Of a stretch of 64,000 nucleotides of DNA, positions 48,816 through 58,409 are shown piece after piece; position 1 is the stretch's first letter; each line of letters begins with the position of its first letter. The position numbers were made by a program, and so were the translations under genes. The notes beneath the pieces are model-generated. The model saw only the letters and a program-made list of their open reading frames with translations, was not told the origin of the DNA and searched no databases. Source of the stretch: Desulforhabdus amnigena (GTDB lineage: Bacteria; Desulfobacterota; Syntrophobacteria; Syntrophobacterales; Syntrophobacteraceae). The stretch covers positions 156,001 through 220,000 of the forward strand of contig NZ_BSDR01000001.1 in assembly GCF_027925305.1 (NCBI RefSeq). The letters are read 5' to 3'.

Positions 48816-49751
48816 ATGATTAATATCGAGAACCTTCGGTTACCTATCGAAGGAAAGGAAATCCTCAAGGGCATTGATCTTCATCTGCGTCCCGGTGACA
48901 CGTATGGTCTGCTGGGGCCGAATGGTGCCGGCAAATCCACCACTATTTTTGCCCTTTTGGGCCTCCGTGCTTTCGGAAGTGGACGTATCAGCGTTCTGGG
49001 CGGTAACCCAGCGGACGACGCTGTTTTCATCCGCCGTTCGGTGGGGGTGATGCCGGAAAAAGCGGGGTTTTACGACTGGATGATCGCTCCCGATTATCTC
49101 AAATGGTACGGAGGGTTGTATGATTTTGCGCCCACAAAGCAGGATGTGGCAAAAATGCTGGAAAAAGTGGGACTTGGTGCAGAGGCGCACCGTCCTATCG
49201 GGACCTATTCCAGAGGAATGAAGCAGCGTTTGGCCGTGGCCCGGGCTTTAATATCTCGCCCCAAACTGTTGATATTGGATGAACCCACCAACGGACTCGA
49301 TCCCAAGGGCAGGCGCGAGATTCACGACCTGTTGGTGGAATTCGCCTCCGACGGAAAGGCTGGAGTGCTGTTGTGTACCCACCTGTTGGACGATGTGGAC
49401 CGTTTGTGCAACCGGATCGGGATCATCGACAACGGCCGCACCCGGCTCGAAGGCTCCCTTGGTGATCTGCTGGCGGAACAGGGGGGCGGTCAACGATACC
49501 GCCTGCGCCTGGAATCCGCGCCGGACACCACAAACCTTCCGGCCGGGGTCGCCATAGCGGGACGTGAAGGCGGCTGGTGGTACGTTCAAGTCCAGGCCGC
49601 GCCATCCGGAGGACCGTCCACTCTTTGGCATGAATTGTGGCGGCGCGACTGGAAAATTTTGGAAATTCGTTCCGAGGCGTCGAGTCTGGAGGAGCTTTAC
49701 ATGAGTCATACCGGCCAGGACAGGCCTCATGCTCAGGAGGCAGTATTATGA
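48816..49751 (+). CDS. ABC transporter ATP-binding protein
   Basis: A 311-aa ATPase of an ABC-2-type exporter. Walker A GPNGAGKST (K40), signature YSRGMKQRLAVARAL and Walker B LLILDEPTNGLDP are complete; the C-terminal ~85 residues are the extension common in exporters of this type. Start at 48816 precedes INIENLRLP. It overlaps the permease gene by 4 bp. Substrate unknown; synteny with PepSY, DedA and Arn genes suggests an envelope role, possibly peptide or copper-related export (NosFY-like in form). Confidence 0.88.
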   Translation: MINIENLRLPIEGKEILKGIDLHLRPGDTYGLLGPNGAGKSTTIFALLGLRAFGSGRISVLGGNPADDAVFIRRSVGVMPEKAGFYDWMIAPDYLKWYGGLYDFAPTKQDVAKMLEKVGLGAEAHRPIGTYSRGMKQRLAVARALISRPKLLILDEPTNGLDPKGRREIHDLLVEFASDGKAGVLLCTHLLDDVDRLCNRIGIIDNGRTRLEGSLGDLLAEQGGGQRYRLRLESAPDTTNLPAGVAIAGREGGWWYVQVQAAPSGGPSTLWHELWRRDWKILEIRSEASSLEELYMSHTGQDRPHAQEAVL

Positions 49752-50503
49752 ATACGATCTGGATCATTGCTCGCAAGGAAAGCGCGCAGATGCTGCGCAG
49801 TCAACGGGGCATGCTTTGGCTGCTGGCCTTCAGCGGCTTGCTGTCAGCGTTCAGCCTGCTCCTGGTGAGTACCACCGAACTGAGTCTGCTCGACAACGCC
49901 CAGGTGGTCTACATGATGGCCGGGACGGTCCTGGCCGCCGGAGCGCTTCTTGCCGTTATTCTGGGAAGCGACACCTATGCCGGTGAAAAAGAGCGGGCCA
50001 CCCTGGTGCCCCTGCTGTGCGCGCCCGTCGCTCCTGACGCCTTGCTGGCTGGCAAGGCCGTCGGTATGCTGGCCGCCTGGGGAGTCATGTTTGCGGTGGC
50101 GACACCTTACCTGTGGGCGGTGGGCGCGAGCGGCCAAAACCTTGGCGCGGCCCTGTTCTATCTGGCCCTTTTTGGCACCCCGGTAGTGCTCGGGTTCGGG
50201 TATCTTGCAATGGCGTTGTCTGCCCGTACGGGGAGCGTTTTGGCATCCCTGCTCAGTACGGTCACATTGCTGATGCTGGCCGCAAGTCCGCTGGTCATCG
50301 GACCCGGTCTGCGCGGCACTGCCGTCGGACGCATCTTGGACGCGATCAACCCGTTTGCCGGAGCGCTCAACACCTTCGATAGTGTCATTATCGATAGCGA
50401 TCCGTTTTCGGCTCAGACGTCAAGACTGATCCTTGTGACGGTATGGCTGGTACTTTGCCTGCTTGCGGCCCGCCGCAGTGCCGCCCATCCCAATTTTCAA
50501 TAA
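49748..50503 (+). CDS. ABC-2 type permease (NosY-like)
   Basis: A 251-aa membrane protein with six hydrophobic segments. The opening TIWIIARKESAQMLRSQRGM and the SDTYAGEKERATLVPLLCAPV motif after the second segment are characteristic of NosY/ABC-2 permeases. Overlaps the ATPase gene. It is followed 11 bp later by the secreted anchored protein. Confidence 0.85.
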   Translation: MNTIWIIARKESAQMLRSQRGMLWLLAFSGLLSAFSLLLVSTTELSLLDNAQVVYMMAGTVLAAGALLAVILGSDTYAGEKERATLVPLLCAPVAPDALLAGKAVGMLAAWGVMFAVATPYLWAVGASGQNLGAALFYLALFGTPVVLGFGYLAMALSARTGSVLASLLSTVTLLMLAASPLVIGPGLRGTAVGRILDAINPFAGALNTFDSVIIDSDPFSAQTSRLILVTVWLVLCLLAARRSAAHPNFQ

Positions 50504-50514
50504 GGGGAACCATC

Positions 50515-51063
50515 ATGAAAATATGGAAAACTCTGTTTCCGGTTATTCTCTCAGCGTTCCTGTTAGTGTCCGTTTCAGCGGCGGCTCAGGCCCCTGTGGC
50601 CCTCGACCTTCAGCCCGGTGGAAAAAATCCGACGTCGCCTGTCATGGGAGACCACCTGCAATTCTGGAGCACCATCACCAACACGGGGGGGACCCCCATT
50701 GAAGGTCTGGTGGCGTGGATCAGCCTGGTGGAAATCGATCCAGGCAATGAACAGCCGGTTGACCTGGAAGACTGGAGCGCGCACAAGGCCGTCACCGGAG
50801 CGAGCCTGAAACCCGGAGAGACCCTGCGGACCGATTGGCCCATGCGGCTGATCAAGGGCGGCGATTATCGGGTGGTGGTCAGCGTTACCGACCGTGGCGG
50901 CCGACAAGTATACACCAGCCCGACCATTCAGTTCCATGTCAGGCAAAAGCCGGTGCTTCAGGCAGGAAGGGTGTTGCCGGTGGCGGCGGCGATACCCTTG
51001 CTGTTCATCGGTCTGATGATCTTCAATAATACAAGGCGGCGTCATGGGAACGGGAGGCTTTGA
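50515..51063 (+). CDS. Secreted membrane-anchored protein
   Basis: A 182-aa protein. It has a signal peptide ([20 protein letters not shown]), a beta-sandwich-like domain (~40-155; [35 protein letters not shown]) and a C-terminal membrane helix ([17 protein letters not shown]) with a basic cytoplasmic end. It probably faces the periplasm and is the third part of the ABC system. SD AAGGGG before ATG 50515. It is translationally close to DedA. Confidence 0.7.
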   Translation: MKIWKTLFPVILSAFLLVSVSAAAQAPVALDLQPGGKNPTSPVMGDHLQFWSTITNTGGTPIEGLVAWISLVEIDPGNEQPVDLEDWSAHKAVTGASLKPGETLRTDWPMRLIKGGDYRVVVSVTDRGGRQVYTSPTIQFHVRQKPVLQAGRVLPVAAAIPLLFIGLMIFNNTRRRHGNGRL

Positions 51064-51064
51064 C

Positions 51065-51688
51065 ATGTTTCACCAGGCTATCGTTTGGCTGGCCGATACC
51101 GTTGGCCAATGGGGATATCCGGGAATCGTGATGCTCATGGCCTTGGAGTCTTCGTTTTTTCCGTTTCCCAGCGAGGTAGTCATCCCACCGGCCGCCTACC
51201 TTGCGGCGGGTGGAGAAATGAACATTGGAATGGTCATCCTCTGCGGCACCTTGGGTAGCCTGTTAGGGGCCGTCTTCAACTATTGGATCGCCCTGAAGTT
51301 CGGAAGACCGTTTTTTATGAAATATGGTCGGTATCTGCTGGTCAGCCCCAAGTCCCTGGAAAATGCAGACCGCTTTTTTGAACGTCATGGGCATATCAGC
51401 ACCTTTGTCGGCCGGTTGCTTCCGGGCATCCGCCAGTATATTTCACTTCCGGCGGGGCTGGCCCGCATGAATATGTTCATTTTTTGCGTGGCCACGGCGT
51501 TGGGCGCGGGAATATGGGTGTTGGTGCTGGCGGGCATGGGCTATTTTTTCGGACGCAATGAGCAGATGGTATTGGAAAACCTTCACTGGGTCACCCTGTT
51601 TCTGGTGATCGCATGTGGTGTCACTGTGTTTCTTTACTTGCGTAAAAGTCAGAGCCATTCAAGGCGGGAGCAGAAGCTTTCAGAGTAA
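51065..51688 (+). CDS. DedA-family membrane protein
   Basis: A 207-aa DedA/VTT-domain protein. Features: [22 protein letters not shown] (~29-50) and [20 protein letters not shown] (~118-137) with conserved Gly/Arg, several membrane segments. DedA proteins act as undecaprenyl-phosphate flippases and are needed for carrier recycling and polymyxin resistance. ATG 51065 starts 1 bp after the previous stop. Confidence 0.9.
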   Translation: MFHQAIVWLADTVGQWGYPGIVMLMALESSFFPFPSEVVIPPAAYLAAGGEMNIGMVILCGTLGSLLGAVFNYWIALKFGRPFFMKYGRYLLVSPKSLENADRFFERHGHISTFVGRLLPGIRQYISLPAGLARMNMFIFCVATALGAGIWVLVLAGMGYFFGRNEQMVLENLHWVTLFLVIACGVTVFLYLRKSQSHSRREQKLSE

Positions 51689-51700
51689 AACCGCTCCTGA

Positions 51701-51720
51701 AGTTTACCAAAAAGTAAACT
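51701..51720 (+). terminator. Inverted repeat between DedA and uppP
   Basis: AGTTTAC (51701-51707) and GTAAACT (51714-51720) enclose a 6-base loop. There is no T-run, so it could be an operator as well as a terminator. A TATATT (-10-like) lies about 30 bp downstream, ahead of uppP. Confidence 0.4.
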
Positions 51721-51822
51721 TGGGCGAATGTCCAGGTAAGCTTCGACCTTCTATATTAGCAGCGTCGTATGTTTTTTATTTGGAGATGAAATGAATTTTC
51801 AAGACATGGAGAAATAGCGCCC

Positions 51823-52817
51823 ATGGGGAAAAGATTGCATGCAGCCGTCATCGTGGCTTTGACATTGCTGGTGTGTTCCTTTTCAGCTCTCGGCTCTGAA
51901 GGAACGCCTGGGGAAAATCCGGCGGTTGCTGTTGAACAGAAAATAATGACCACCCCCCAGGCCGTGGTTTTGGGCGTGGTCGAAGGACTCACGGAATATT
52001 TGCCGGTCAGCTCTACGGGCCATCTGCTGCTGGCGGAAAAGATCATGGGTATCGGCGAAGATCCTCGTCAATCTCCAGCGCAGCGGGAACAAACCAAGGA
52101 AGCCGTTGACGCTTACACCATCTGTATTCAGGCTGGAGCCATCCTGGCCGTGCTTTGGCTCTATTCCGGGCGGATCAAACAGATCTTGCGGGGGATGATG
52201 GGAAAGGATTCCACCGGCCGCCGACTGTTGTTCAACGTGGTGGCCGGGTTTCTGCCCGCTGCGGTTTTAGGCTTGCTGTTCAATAGGGTGATCAAATCAT
52301 ACCTCTTCGGACCGTGGCCTGTTGTCGCCGCATGGCTGCTCGGCGGTCTCGCCATATTGGCCGTGAGTTGGCGCAACCGAGCAAGGGATCAGGGAGCACG
52401 AACCGGCAGCTTGCTGGACGACATGACTTGGCGAATGGCATTTTGATCATCGGTTTTGCCCAATGCATCGCCATGTGGCCTGGTGTCAGTCGTAGCCTGG
52501 TCACCATTGTGGGCGGTTTGCTGGTGGGGCTGACAATGGAGGCGGCCGTCGAATACAGTTTTTTGTTGGGGGTCGTGACGCTTGGCGCGGCCACGGCATA
52601 CGACACGCTGAAGCATGGCCAGTTGATGCTGCAGACATTCGATCATTTTTCGCTGATCGTCGGCGTGGTGGTGGCCTTCATCGCCGCAGCCATCTCCGTG
52701 AAATGGATGGTGAGTTACCTGTCCCGGCACGGATTGGAAATCTTTGGCTACTATCGTGTGGCCATTGCCGTGGCGACGACGGTGTTCCTGCTGACGACGA
52801 AGATGAAATGGATATGA
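51823..52817 (+). pseudogene. uppP: Undecaprenyl-diphosphatase UppP/BacA, frameshifted
   Basis: UppP dephosphorylates C55-PP to C55-P. The first part (to 52446) holds a signal-like start and the motif EGLTEYLPVSSTGH; the second part, in another frame from about 52440 to 52817, holds QCIAMWPGVSRS and the remaining helices. Inserting one T in the run GCATTTTG (near 52438-52442) joins them as MAFLIIGFAQC, the expected UppP sequence. The corrected protein is about 331 aa. It may be a true pseudogene, but a homopolymer sequencing error is equally possible. It overlaps the MFS gene by ATGA. Confidence 0.85.
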
Positions 52818-54016
52818 AAAACACGCCATTCAAGCGTATCCCCGTCAGCATTTGGGCTCTCGGCCTGGTGAGCATGTTCATGGACATCTCGTCCGAGATG
52901 ATCCACAGCCTGCTTCCCCTTTTTCTGGTCGGCACCTTGGGAGCAAGCACGTTCGCCGTCGGCCTGATCGAAGGAGTGGCCGAGTCCACAGCTCTCATCG
53001 TCAAAGTATTTTCCGGGACCCTCAGCGACTATCTGGGTAAACGCAAGGTACTGGTTGTTTTCGGCTACTCCTTGGGAGCGCTGACCAAGCCGTTGTTTGC
53101 CATCGCGCCATCCGCCGCCATCGTTTTCACCGCCCGCCTGCTGGATCGCGTGGGAAAAGGGGTGCGGGGCGCTCCCCGCGATGCGCTGGTGGCTGACCTG
53201 GCTCCACCCGAGATGCGCGGCGCGGCATTCGGCCTGCGTCAATCCCTCGATACGGTCGGGGCGCTCTTCGGCCCGCTGCTGGCGGTTGGCTTGATGCTGC
53301 TTTGGGCCAACAACTTCCGAGCCGTGTTTTGGGTCGCTGTCATCCCGGGTATGATCGCTGTCGCTCTGCTCCTGTTCGGCGTGCGCGAGCCGGAACGGCA
53401 CGTTGGTGAAGAACGCACCAATCCGATTCGCCGCGACAATCTCAGGCGACTGAGCGGGGCTTACTGGTGGGTCGTCGGTATTGGCGCGGTCTTCGCCTTG
53501 GCGCGGTTCAGTGAAGCATTCCTTGTGCTCCGCGCCCAGCAAGGAGGTATTCCGGTCGCCTACGTCCCCCTGGTAATGGTCGGCATGAACCTCGTCTATT
53601 CAGGATCAGCCTATCCTTTCGGCAGGCTCTCGGATCGAACGAACCACGGCACGTTGCTGTCGCTGGGCCTGATCGTTCTGATCGCGGCCGACCTGGTATT
53701 GGCCGCAAACGACCATTGGCTTACCGTCGCCGTCGGGGTGTCTTTGTGGGGGCTTCACATGGGGATGACCCAGGGATTGCTGGCGACCATGGTTGCCGAC
53801 GCAGCGCCTGTGGATCTGCGCGGAACCGCCTATGGCTTTTTCAATCTGGTCAGCGGCATCGCCATGTTGATGGCCAGCGCCGCAGCGGGGCTGTTGTGGG
53901 ATCGCTTCGGCGCATCCTTTACCTTCTATGCGGGGGCGATCTTCGCCGCACTGGCGTTGATGGGTATTGTCCTCAAGGCGTGGCGGCAGCGACCATTTTG
54001 CGAGGTGCCCCGATGA
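52814..54016 (+). CDS. MFS transporter
   Basis: A 400-aa major facilitator permease with about 12 membrane helices. Conserved segments: FMDISSEMIHSLLPLFL, LSDYLGKRKVLVVFGY (A-motif like) and RLLDRVGKGVRGAPRDALVAD, as in a subgroup often annotated as multidrug or sugar-type transporters in environmental bacteria. ATG 52814 overlaps the uppP stop; the gene overlaps the DedA-PAP2 gene by 4 bp. Substrate unknown; context suggests envelope lipids or drugs. Confidence 0.88.
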   Translation: MKNTPFKRIPVSIWALGLVSMFMDISSEMIHSLLPLFLVGTLGASTFAVGLIEGVAESTALIVKVFSGTLSDYLGKRKVLVVFGYSLGALTKPLFAIAPSAAIVFTARLLDRVGKGVRGAPRDALVADLAPPEMRGAAFGLRQSLDTVGALFGPLLAVGLMLLWANNFRAVFWVAVIPGMIAVALLLFGVREPERHVGEERTNPIRRDNLRRLSGAYWWVVGIGAVFALARFSEAFLVLRAQQGGIPVAYVPLVMVGMNLVYSGSAYPFGRLSDRTNHGTLLSLGLIVLIAADLVLAANDHWLTVAVGVSLWGLHMGMTQGLLATMVADAAPVDLRGTAYGFFNLVSGIAMLMASAAAGLLWDRFGASFTFYAGAIFAALALMGIVLKAWRQRPFCEVPR

Positions 54017-56079
54017 CAACGTATCTGAATACGTTGCTGACCTTTATCAGCCATCATCCCGAGTTGGCATATGGCCTGATATTCCTGATTTCACTATCGG
54101 AATCCCTGGCATTGGTGGGGCTTCTGGTGCCGGGTACGGTGATCATGTTTGGTGTCGGAGCGGTTGTGGCCACAGGCAGCTTGAACCTGTTTCCCGTTCT
54201 TCTGATGGCCATGATCGGAGCGATTGCCGGAGACGGTGTCAGTTATTGGTTGGGGCATCATTACAAAGAAAAGCTGGTCAATATCTGGCCGTTTTCACGC
54301 CACCCCGGAATGCTGAACAAGGGAGAAGCCTTTTTTCATCGCCACGGGGTCAAGAGCGTTCTTTTCGGTCGTTTCGTTGGGCCGGTGCGCCCGATGATAC
54401 CGGTCGTGGCGGGAATGCTGGGCATGCACCCTGTGCGTTTCAGCGTTGTCAATGTTCTTTCGGCCATTGGTTGGGCCTTGGTTTATATCCTGCCGGGGGT
54501 CTTTTTCGGAGCATCTCTGGCGTTGGCGGGGACCGTCAGCACCAGATTGGCCGTGCTCGTGTTGATACTCGTGGCCGGGATATGGAGCCTCATTTGGATA
54601 TCCACGAGAACCCTGTCTTTATTAGACCGCAAAGGACCAGCCGTTTTTGCCGTTTTGAAGCAATGGACAACGACGGAACTTCCACATCAAGGGACTGTGC
54701 CACGGCTTTTTAAACGAACTACTTCGATCCTGATTTTCAGCAAACAAGGAGAAGAACTGCTGTTCGCATTTTTAACGCTGCTCCTTTTTGCAGCAGGGTG
54801 GGGCTTTTTTGGTGTGTTGCAGGATGTTATGGCAAAAGACCCGCTGGTTGTCGCGGACCAAGCGGTATACCACTTTCTTCAATCTCTTCGTACCCCCTGG
54901 GTGGATAATGCCTTTGTCGGGGTAACCGAGTTAGGTGATTCGTTCGTCAATATCGCCCTGTTCTGCACGGTTCTGCTTGTTCTGCTCGTGAAACGCTGCC
55001 GCCGGGCGGCGACTTTCTGGGCACTGGCTGCGCTTGGCGGCCTGTTGGGGGTTCAGTTGCTCAAATGGGCCATTCATTTGCCGCGACCCGTGGCTATTTA
55101 CCACGGTGCTTCGGCCTACGGTTTCCCCAGCGGCCACACGACCATGAGCGTGATCCTTTATGGATTTCTTGCCATCCTGCTTGCCCGGAGACTGACCGGA
55201 GCATGGCGCTTGGGGTTGTTTTCAAGCGTTGTTTTGATCTCCTTTGTTATCGGCTTTTCCCGTCTTTATCTGGGCGCACACTGGCTTTCCGATGTCCTGG
55301 GCGGCTATTTTGTCGGCACAAGCTGGACAGCGTTCATGGGAATAGCCTGGCTGAAGGGGGCTGATGACGAGATTCCTCGGCGTTTGCTGGCATCGACGGT
55401 TGTCCTCGTTATCGCCATTGCCGGGAGCTGGCATGTGGTTCAGAAGCACGAAAAGGACTTAGCGTTTTATGCCCCGCGCCATCCCATGCGGAACATTGCG
55501 CTCACATCATGGCAAGCCGATGTCTGGCGCGACCTTCCAGCTTGGCGGGTCGACATGGAGGGCGAACCAGAACAACCTCTCACCGTCCAGTGGGCCGGAT
55601 CACCCGATGAGCTGTCCCGCTTTCTCATGAGTAAAGGATGGCGGCGACCGTTGCCGATGAATCCAAAAAGTTTCCTTGGGATGTTTGCCCCAGGCACGCC
55701 GATTGAACAGCTCCCGGTTTTGCCGCTACTTCACGACGGCAAGGTGGAGCGTTTGCGCCTTGTTCGAACGGGGAGAGGGGTCCAGCGTCTTGTGCTTCGC
55801 CTCTGGTCCGCCGATGTCAAAATAAACGGAAAAGATACACCTCTATTTGTCGGGACCATAGAGGAACAGCAGGGGCGCAGCCTGGCGGGCTTGATAACCA
55901 TGGCAAAGGATACCGGAAACTATGAACGTCCGTTGCACCTGCTGGAGCAAACACTCGGTGGCACATTCAAAGTAAGGCTGGTTCATCGGGCGGATCGTGA
56001 AACGCGAACTGTCCATGAGCATCAAGGGACACAATGGAGCGGTGGTGTGTTGTTGGCAGACCAAGTGTTGACTGACTGA
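54013..56079 (+). CDS. DedA-PAP2-LssY fusion membrane protein
   Basis: A 688-aa fusion. Residues ~1-205 are DedA (ESLALVGLLVPGTVIM, GRFVGPVRPMIPVVAGM). Residues ~255-465 are a PAP2-type phosphatase with KWAIHLPRP, FPSGHTTMS and SRLYLGAHWLSDVLGG, the three active-site motifs intact. The C-terminal ~190 residues are an LssY-type C-terminal domain. Such a protein could flip undecaprenyl phosphate and remove phosphate from lipid carriers. The start overlaps the MFS stop. Confidence 0.88.
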   Translation: MTTYLNTLLTFISHHPELAYGLIFLISLSESLALVGLLVPGTVIMFGVGAVVATGSLNLFPVLLMAMIGAIAGDGVSYWLGHHYKEKLVNIWPFSRHPGMLNKGEAFFHRHGVKSVLFGRFVGPVRPMIPVVAGMLGMHPVRFSVVNVLSAIGWALVYILPGVFFGASLALAGTVSTRLAVLVLILVAGIWSLIWISTRTLSLLDRKGPAVFAVLKQWTTTELPHQGTVPRLFKRTTSILIFSKQGEELLFAFLTLLLFAAGWGFFGVLQDVMAKDPLVVADQAVYHFLQSLRTPWVDNAFVGVTELGDSFVNIALFCTVLLVLLVKRCRRAATFWALAALGGLLGVQLLKWAIHLPRPVAIYHGASAYGFPSGHTTMSVILYGFLAILLARRLTGAWRLGLFSSVVLISFVIGFSRLYLGAHWLSDVLGGYFVGTSWTAFMGIAWLKGADDEIPRRLLASTVVLVIAIAGSWHVVQKHEKDLAFYAPRHPMRNIALTSWQADVWRDLPAWRVDMEGEPEQPLTVQWAGSPDELSRFLMSKGWRRPLPMNPKSFLGMFAPGTPIEQLPVLPLLHDGKVERLRLVRTGRGVQRLVLRLWSADVKINGKDTPLFVGTIEEQQGRSLAGLITMAKDTGNYERPLHLLEQTLGGTFKVRLVHRADRETRTVHEHQGTQWSGGVLLADQVLTD

Positions 56080-56116
56080 TTTGATAAAAAACACCCGGAA
56101 TCCTTTTTCCTCGCCG

Positions 56117-56148
56117 CTTCATCCGTTCTTCATTTTCGTCTGTTACAT
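56117..56148 (+). promoter_or_regulatory. PmrA-like box and promoter upstream of arnB
   Basis: CTTCAT (56117-56122), 5 bp, CTTCAT (56128-56133), 9 bp, then TTACAT (56143-56148) as a -10. The box covers the -35 region, with nearly the same geometry as at 48236. The gap from 56080 to 56231 holds only this element. Confidence 0.65.
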
Positions 56149-56231
56149 TCCCACCCAACAACGGATCGGATCAGGAGATCCCTTTCCGATCCGGCATATA
56201 AATGATTGAACCTGGATAGAGGGAAGAGATT

Positions 56232-57380
56232 ATGCGGACAACATTTCTGCCGTTTTCCAAACCGTCCATCAGCGAACCCGAAATCGAGGCGGTGGCCGAA
56301 GTTCTACGTTCCGGATGGATCACCACCGGCCCCAAGGCCGCCGAGTTTGAAGAGACCTTTAAAGCTTACTGCAATACTGAAGGGGCAGTGGCGCTATGTT
56401 CCGGTACGGCTGGCATGCATCTTTTGTTGGCGGCCCTGGGTATCGGCCCCGGAGATGAGGTGATCACCCCCTCCATGACCTGGGTCTCCACAGTGAATCT
56501 CATCAAACTCGCCGGAGCCACGCCGGTTTTTGCCGATATCGAGCGCGAGACGCTATTGGTTTCGGCGAAAACCATTGAACCGCTCATTACCGCACGTACC
56601 AGACTGATCATCCCTGTGCATTTCGCAGGCGCTGCGGTGGACATGGACCCGTTGCGGCAACTGTCTTCGGCAAACAACATTCCGTTGGTCGAGGACGCGG
56701 CCCATGCCGTCGGCACAGAATACCGGGGAGAACGAATCGGCCGACGGGGAACCGCCATATTTTCGTTCCACCCCATCAAAAACATGACCTGCGGCGAAGG
56801 CGGGATGTTTTGTTCCAACGACCCTGGCCTTATCGAACATATCCGGAGGCTGAAGTTTCACGGGCTTGGCGTGGACGCCTATGACCGCAACACTCAGGGG
56901 CGTTCTCCGCAGGCAGAGGTTCAGGAGCCTGGATTCAAGTACAACTTGACCGATATGGCGGCGGTCCTTGCTTTAGGACAATTACGCCGGTTGGACGAGT
57001 TCAATCAAAAACGGGCGCTTCTGGCGCATCGTTACAGGGAATTGTTAGCCAATGTTGATGAAATCGTGCCTCTCGCCGTTCCTTCCTATCCCATGCGCCA
57101 CGCCTGGCACCTGTTTGTTGTCCGTCTGGACACAAAGCGGGTGGGTATGGACCGGGAAACCTTCATGGCGGAACTAAAAAAGCGGAATATCGGTACGGGT
57201 ATCCATTTTAAGGCAGTGCACAGACAGAAATATTACCGCGAGACATTGCAACTGCCCGAAGGCGTACTGCCGAACACAGAGTGGAATTCGGATCGGATTT
57301 TTTCGCTTCCCCTGTTTCCGGACATGACCTTGAACGATGTGGATGAGGTTGTTGCGGCCATCAAGGAGGTGCTCGCATGA
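56232..57380 (+). CDS. arnB: UDP-4-amino-4-deoxy-L-arabinose aminotransferase
   Basis: A 382-aa PLP enzyme (DegT/DnrJ family) that aminates UDP-4-keto-arabinose using glutamate. Lys183 in [13 protein letters not shown] is the PLP lysine; [22 protein letters not shown] and [10 protein letters not shown] match ArnB. Length matches the known 379-385 aa. It is the first gene of the arn operon, after the CTTCAT box, and overlaps arnC by ATGA. Distinguished from other DegT enzymes by its operon. Confidence 0.95.
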   Translation: MRTTFLPFSKPSISEPEIEAVAEVLRSGWITTGPKAAEFEETFKAYCNTEGAVALCSGTAGMHLLLAALGIGPGDEVITPSMTWVSTVNLIKLAGATPVFADIERETLLVSAKTIEPLITARTRLIIPVHFAGAAVDMDPLRQLSSANNIPLVEDAAHAVGTEYRGERIGRRGTAIFSFHPIKNMTCGEGGMFCSNDPGLIEHIRRLKFHGLGVDAYDRNTQGRSPQAEVQEPGFKYNLTDMAAVLALGQLRRLDEFNQKRALLAHRYRELLANVDEIVPLAVPSYPMRHAWHLFVVRLDTKRVGMDRETFMAELKKRNIGTGIHFKAVHRQKYYRETLQLPEGVLPNTEWNSDRIFSLPLFPDMTLNDVDEVVAAIKEVLA

Positions 57381-58390
57381 ATGTCACACCGGATCTTTCA
57401 GTGGTCATCCCGGTCTATAACGAAAGGGACAATCTGCCGGAGCTTATTGACCGCTGTCTGGCCGCCTGCCAAAAAAACGGACGCGATTTCGAAATCATCC
57501 TGGTGGATGATGGCAGCAGGGACGGCTCCCGTGATCTCATTCTCCAGGCCGCTGATCAACACACTGAAGTCGTCGGCGTGATTTTGAACCGGAATTACGG
57601 CCAGCACGCGGCGGTTTTTGCCGGGCTGGAGCAGAGCAAGGGCAATATCGTCGTCACGCTGGATGCGGACCTTCAGAATCCTCCCGAAGAAATCCCCAGA
57701 CTGGTCGATGAAATGGATCGCGGTGTGGATGTCGTGGGCACGGTGCGCGAAAATCGGCAGGACTCCCTATTCCGCCGCACAGCATCGGCGCTGGTCAACC
57801 GACTCGTCCGGCAGACCACCGGGGTAATGATGCATGACTACGGTTGCATGCTCAGGGCTTACCGGCGGCCGGTTGTCGAGGCCATGCTCCAGTGTCGGGA
57901 GCGCTCCACTTTTATTCCGATCCTGGCCAACAGTTTTGCCGGCAGCACCGCTGAAATACCCGTCAAACACGCCTTGCGGGAAAACGGTGAATCCAAGTAC
58001 AGCCTCTTCAAACTGATTTCGCTCCAGTTCGATCTGCTCACCTCTATGTCCACTTTTCCCCTGCGCTTACTTTCATTGCTGGGGTTGCTCATCGCGGCCA
58101 GCGGCATCGGTTTCGGCGTCCTTCTGATGGTGTTGCGATTTGCCTACGGCTCCCAGTGGGCTGCCGAGGGCATATTTACGCTGTTTGCGGTGCTCTTTGT
58201 CTTTATTGGGGCACAGTTTATCGGCATGGGTCTTCTCGGTGAATACATCGGACGCATCTATCACGATGTTCGCAGCAGGCCCCGCTTTTTTATCCATGAA
58301 ATCCGGGGCAACTCCCTCGATGATTGCGGCGACCAACCCGATTCTGCTCTCTATACGATGGTCGCAAGTCGAGCAAATCGACAAGTTTGA
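57377..58390 (+). CDS. arnC: Undecaprenyl-phosphate 4-deoxy-4-formamido-L-arabinose transferase
   Basis: A 337-aa GT2 glycosyltransferase that puts 4-formamido-arabinose on C55-P at the inner face of the membrane. N-terminal GT2 domain with [21 protein letters not shown] and D96-A-D98 ([13 protein letters not shown]); two C-terminal membrane helices (~230-260, ~270-295). Length slightly above the 322 aa typical. Order arnB-arnC is conserved. Confidence 0.94.
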   Translation: MNVTPDLSVVIPVYNERDNLPELIDRCLAACQKNGRDFEIILVDDGSRDGSRDLILQAADQHTEVVGVILNRNYGQHAAVFAGLEQSKGNIVVTLDADLQNPPEEIPRLVDEMDRGVDVVGTVRENRQDSLFRRTASALVNRLVRQTTGVMMHDYGCMLRAYRRPVVEAMLQCRERSTFIPILANSFAGSTAEIPVKHALRENGESKYSLFKLISLQFDLLTSMSTFPLRLLSLLGLLIAASGIGFGVLLMVLRFAYGSQWAAEGIFTLFAVLFVFIGAQFIGMGLLGEYIGRIYHDVRSRPRFFIHEIRGNSLDDCGDQPDSALYTMVASRANRQV

Positions 58391-58409
58391 ATTTATTTAG
58401 GAGAAGTTT

